Shown piece by piece: positions 12,930 through 15,278 of a stretch of 15,278 nucleotides of DNA. The notes beneath the pieces are model-generated. The model was given only the letters and a program-made list of their open reading frames with translations. It was not told the origin of the DNA and searched no databases. Source of the DNA: JAZRUY01 sp045598845 (lineage in GTDB: Bacteria > Verrucomicrobiota > Lentisphaeria > Victivallales > Victivallaceae); assembly GCA_045598845.1 (NCBI GenBank), contig JAZRUY010000050.1, positions 1 through 15,278 on the forward strand, given 5' to 3'. A program made the translations under genes and the position numbers. The first letter of the stretch is position 1. Each line of letters begins with the position of its first letter.

Positions 12930-14204
12930 ATGATTTTCCGTTTCATCCGGGAAAAAATCAAGGCCTGTTCATTCGGCGATGCTTTTCTCTGCCTTTCCGT
13001 TATCATGATCATGCTTTTTATCATCCGGTCCATGATAAGCCCCTGTTCACAGAATAATCTGGTTTTTCGCGGCGGAGCCGATTTCCTCGGCGACCATATC
13101 AATCATGTCAAATACACTTTTTCCCGGAATATCTACACCGCCGAAGGCAGTGCGGTGCTGAATCACCCCATGATTCCCGGCCTGTCTCTGGAGGGGGAAC
13201 GGCTCGACCGGCTCTTTCCGCCGCTGGCCTATCTGATGTTGTCCGTCCCCAAAAGCATGACCGCCATGAACAATGCGCGCGCCCCCATGTTTCTGGTCAC
13301 CGCGCTCTGGAGCGTGGTCTGCTGGAGCTGCATGCTTCTGCTGATCTGCTACACGCAGTTCCGGGGACCGGCTTGGAAAAAATCCGTATTCACCTTCACC
13401 GTTCTCTTTTCCGGGGTGATGCTCTATGCCGCGGAACGGGGAACTCTGGTTCTTCTTAGTTCGTCGCTGACGGCGTTTTTCATTTTCAACTACCGGCATC
13501 CTGACCGCCGTATCCGGGAAACCGCGCTCATCGCGCTGGCACTGGCGGCGGGGCTGAAACTTTCCCCGGCCTGCATGGGGCTTCTGCCGGTCATTGAAAA
13601 ACGGTGGAAAGAGGCGGCGAGACTGATTCTCTACGGCATTGCCGCGTTTTTCCTGCCTTTCTTTTTTCTGCCGGGCGGATTGAAAAACATACCCCGGCTC
13701 TGGGAAAATATTCTCGCCAACGGAAACTTCTATCTGAGCGCCGGGCATCATGTGGGAGTCGGGAGCCGGCTGCCGGAGATGCTGTGCGGATTTTCCGGCG
13801 CCGCGGTATCCGTCGCCTCGATAACCTCAGTTCTCTATTTTCTATGCATCGCCGCCGCGCTTCTCGGCGTGATTCTCGCCTTTTTCGAAAAGGAGCATTG
13901 CCGGAAAATCTTTTTCATGCTTCTGCCGGTGCTGTTTGTTCCCCGGGACAGCGGCTATTACAATCTGCTCTATCTGCTCCCGGTCATCATACTACTCTGC
14001 AACGATGAAAGAAAACTGAATCTTACCGCGGTGATCATTCTGGTTTTGCTGGTATCGCTTTTCATGCCGTTTCAGATTTTCCATAATCATTATCAGCGGA
14101 ACTGGCTTGCCGCACCCGCCGTGCATCTGCTTTCCCTCGCGTTTATCGTCAGCGCCCTGAAAGACTTCATCGGCGGAATCCGCCGCCGCGGGCAGGCATT
14201 CTGA
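12930..14204 (+). CDS. Polytopic membrane glycosyltransferase-like protein, GT87 (DUF2029)-like
   Basis: 424 residues with about nine to eleven hydrophobic segments. The pattern fits GT-C glycosyltransferases of the GT87/DUF2029 kind, which move mannose or other sugars from a polyprenyl-phosphate donor on the outer face of the inner membrane. Supporting features are the acidic first periplasmic loop with Asp51 and Asp55 (GGADFLGDHINHVKY), a YAAERGTLVLLSSSLTAFFI helix like the family's RGQ/QxN-LLLA segment, and ALALAAGLKLSP, matching the family's AGLKxxP signature. A basic KRWKEAAR turn follows. Acceptor and sugar are unknown. The start at 12930 has GGAGA 9 nt upstream and its own promoter. 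Codons are visibly less GC-rich than in the flanking genes (more TTT, ATT, AAA), which may mean later acquisition. Other GT-C families or a general membrane protein cannot be excluded. Confidence 0.65.
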   Translation: MIFRFIREKIKACSFGDAFLCLSVIMIMLFIIRSMISPCSQNNLVFRGGADFLGDHINHVKYTFSRNIYTAEGSAVLNHPMIPGLSLEGERLDRLFPPLAYLMLSVPKSMTAMNNARAPMFLVTALWSVVCWSCMLLLICYTQFRGPAWKKSVFTFTVLFSGVMLYAAERGTLVLLSSSLTAFFIFNYRHPDRRIRETALIALALAAGLKLSPACMGLLPVIEKRWKEAARLILYGIAAFFLPFFFLPGGLKNIPRLWENILANGNFYLSAGHHVGVGSRLPEMLCGFSGAAVSVASITSVLYFLCIAAALLGVILAFFEKEHCRKIFFMLLPVLFVPRDSGYYNLLYLLPVIILLCNDERKLNLTAVIILVLLVSLFMPFQIFHNHYQRNWLAAPAVHLLSLAFIVSALKDFIGGIRRRGQAF

Positions 14205-14238
14205 ACTTGCCGCCGGAGTGCGCTGTGCGGAAAAGTTC
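14203..14238 (+). terminator. Hairpin at the end of the GT87-like gene, lacking a T tract
   Basis: GAACTT (14203-14208) pairs with AAGTTC (14233-14238), with an inner CCGC (14210-14213) to GCGG (14227-14230). The stem begins within the TGA stop codon. No T run follows, so intrinsic termination is doubtful; it may protect the 3' end or act with Rho. Confidence 0.3.
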
Positions 14239-14274
14239 CCCCGGAAAAATCCGTCCGTCTCTTTCCGCCCGCTA

Positions 14275-14303
14275 TTGATTTATGCCGGTCATCCCCCTAT
14301 ATT
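14275..14303 (+). promoter_or_regulatory. Sigma70-like promoter of the Bax inhibitor-1 family gene
   Basis: TTGATT at 14275-14280, a 17-bp spacer and TATATT at 14298-14303. Transcription would begin near 14310, leaving a leader of about 70 nt that contains a perfect 6-bp hairpin, CGCCGT (14313-14318) with ACGGCG (14329-14334). The gene therefore need not be cotranscribed with the glycosyltransferase-like gene upstream. Confidence 0.65.
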
Positions 14304-14379
14304 AGCCAGGTGCGCCGTCCGGTAAAGAACGGCGGATGATCGTAAGCATTAACCCCTTAAAAAAAAGGAGGTATCGGTT

Positions 14380-15102
14380 ATGTACGACGGTAATTCTTAT
14401 GACCGGGTGCCGGCGGAGAGCCGCGCGGCCGCGGCGGCTGGCGGTTTCATCAACCGTGTGTACGGCTGGATGACTATCGGCATGGCGCTCACCGCCATGT
14501 TCGCCTATGCGGTGGCGAATTTCGGGCCGCTGTACCGTGTAGTGTATCAGAACCGGGCCGGCTTTCCGATTCTGATCGTGGCGGAGGTCGTGCTGGTGAT
14601 GGTGCTTTCGGCCGGCATCAACAGGATATCCGCTCCGGCGGCCGGAGCGTGCTTCATCGGGTATTCGGCGCTGAACGGTCTGACCATGGGCTGGATATTC
14701 TTCGCCTACAGTATTTCCGGCATCGCCCAGGCGTTTTTCATCACCTCGCTCACTTTCGCGGCGATGAGCGCGTACGGCTATGTTACCAGGCGCAATCTGG
14801 CCACCGTCGGCGGTTTCGCCGCCATGCTGCTGATCGGAGCGGTAATCGCCATGGTGGTGAATATGTTCCTTCGGAACGACGCGGTGGATCTGGTGATCAG
14901 CTGGGTCTGCGTCGGGGTTTTCGTGATTCTGACCGCCTGGGACACCCAGAAGATCAAACATCTGGCGGAGGCGGCGGACGGCGGCATGCTGGACGGGCAG
15001 GTCTCCGGCAAGTACGCGGTGATCGGCGCGCTTACGCTCTATCTGGATTTCGTGAATCTTTTCCTGATGCTGCTGCGGCTGCTCGGCAACCGGCGCAGAT
15101 AA
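14380..15102 (+). CDS. Bax inhibitor-1/YccA/YetJ family membrane protein
   Basis: 240 residues with seven hydrophobic segments after a cytoplasmic N-terminus of about 20 residues (starting near 23, 63, 87, 113, 143, 170 and 213). The family (UPF0005, TMBIM) includes Bacillus YetJ, a pH-sensitive calcium leak channel, and E. coli YccA, which modulates FtsH. The conserved acidic pair is present: Asp188 in AWDTQKIKHL and Asp223 in LYLDFVNLFLMLLR, corresponding to the YetJ Asp171/Asp195 gate. The GYSALNGLTMGWIF block near 94-107 is also typical. AAGGAGGT lies about 7 nt before the ATG at 14380, which decides the start. It has its own promoter. Its stop is four bases from the stop of the convergent murI gene, and no terminator separates them. 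Whether it conducts calcium or acts on proteolysis in this organism cannot be read from sequence. Confidence 0.93.
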   Translation: MYDGNSYDRVPAESRAAAAAGGFINRVYGWMTIGMALTAMFAYAVANFGPLYRVVYQNRAGFPILIVAEVVLVMVLSAGINRISAPAAGACFIGYSALNGLTMGWIFFAYSISGIAQAFFITSLTFAAMSAYGYVTRRNLATVGGFAAMLLIGAVIAMVVNMFLRNDAVDLVISWVCVGVFVILTAWDTQKIKHLAEAADGGMLDGQVSGKYAVIGALTLYLDFVNLFLMLLRLLGNRRR

Positions 15103-15106
15103 CGGG

Positions 15107-15278
15107 TCAGAGATCCACCCGCTCCACCCGGTCGGGGGCGCTGCCGAAGAACCGGGCGGCCAGCCGGCTGAATTCGCCGGGCATATCGGTAACGAAACAG
15201 GAGAGTCCGCCGCAGCCTTCGGGCGCGGCGGCTTTATTCTGCTCCCGCAAATGCCGGACCGCGGCGGCGGCGCAGGCG
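15107..15278 (-). CDS. murI: Glutamate racemase, C-terminal fragment (truncated by window edge)
   Basis: The minus strand is open from the window end to TGA at 15107-15109, giving 56 residues. The C-terminal 30 residues (CFVTDMPGEFSRLAARFFG and then RVERVDL) match the end of bacterial glutamate racemase, whose final segment commonly reads VTD...F..LA.RFLG...VE.V.L. MurI supplies D-glutamate for peptidoglycan. The two catalytic cysteines and the substrate-binding residues lie outside the window, so activity cannot be judged. It converges on the Bax inhibitor-1 gene with four bases between stops. Confidence 0.75.
   Translation of the reverse strand, partial: ACAAAAVRHLREQNKAAAPEGCGGLSCFVTDMPGEFSRLAARFFGSAPDRVERVDL

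Overview
The window is a GC-rich, gene-dense bacterial chromosome segment without tRNA, rRNA, insertion sequence, phage or CRISPR signals. Gene content (cmk, argS, ispF, an RNase R-type nuclease, murI, a DinG-type helicase) is core housekeeping of a Gram-negative bacterium that uses the MEP isoprenoid pathway. The overall style suggests the PVC group, perhaps Lentisphaerota, but that is an impression and not a proof.

Layout. (1) 1-993, plus strand: the C-terminal part of a DinG/YoaA-type helicase, cut by the window edge. (2) 1022-2554, minus strand: a membrane-anchored alkaline-phosphatase-fold protein that has lost its serine nucleophile and most metal ligands, so it is predicted to be a pseudoenzyme. 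(3) 2555-2948: a 394-bp gap with no protein gene but much structure: a large nested hairpin, terminators for both strands, an inverted repeat and a possible small RNA. (4) 2949-12680, minus strand: eight genes read right to left: cmk, a YbgC-like thioesterase, manA, argS, a MATE exporter, an acetolactate-synthase-like ThDP enzyme, an RNase R/II-family exoribonuclease and ispF. The first three are almost touching (3 and 1 nt apart). A second sigma70-like promoter lies in the 106-bp gap before the ThDP enzyme, so the block probably has at least two transcription units. (5) 12681-12929: a divergent promoter region. (6) 12930-14204, plus strand: a GT87-like polytopic glycosyltransferase with less GC-biased codons than its neighbours. 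(7) 14380-15102, plus strand: a Bax inhibitor-1/YccA family protein with a clear promoter. (8) 15107-15278, minus strand: the C-terminus of glutamate racemase, cut by the window edge.

How the genes may work together. cmk, argS and the exoribonuclease serve nucleotide, translation and RNA metabolism. manA supplies or drains mannose 6-phosphate, and the ThDP enzyme resembles the acetolactate-synthase homologues often found in surface-carbohydrate loci. With the GT87-like transferase this gives a weak cell-surface sugar theme, while IspF and MurI feed lipid-carrier and peptidoglycan precursor supply. The most unusual items are the degenerate alkaline phosphatase and the structured intergenic region beside it.
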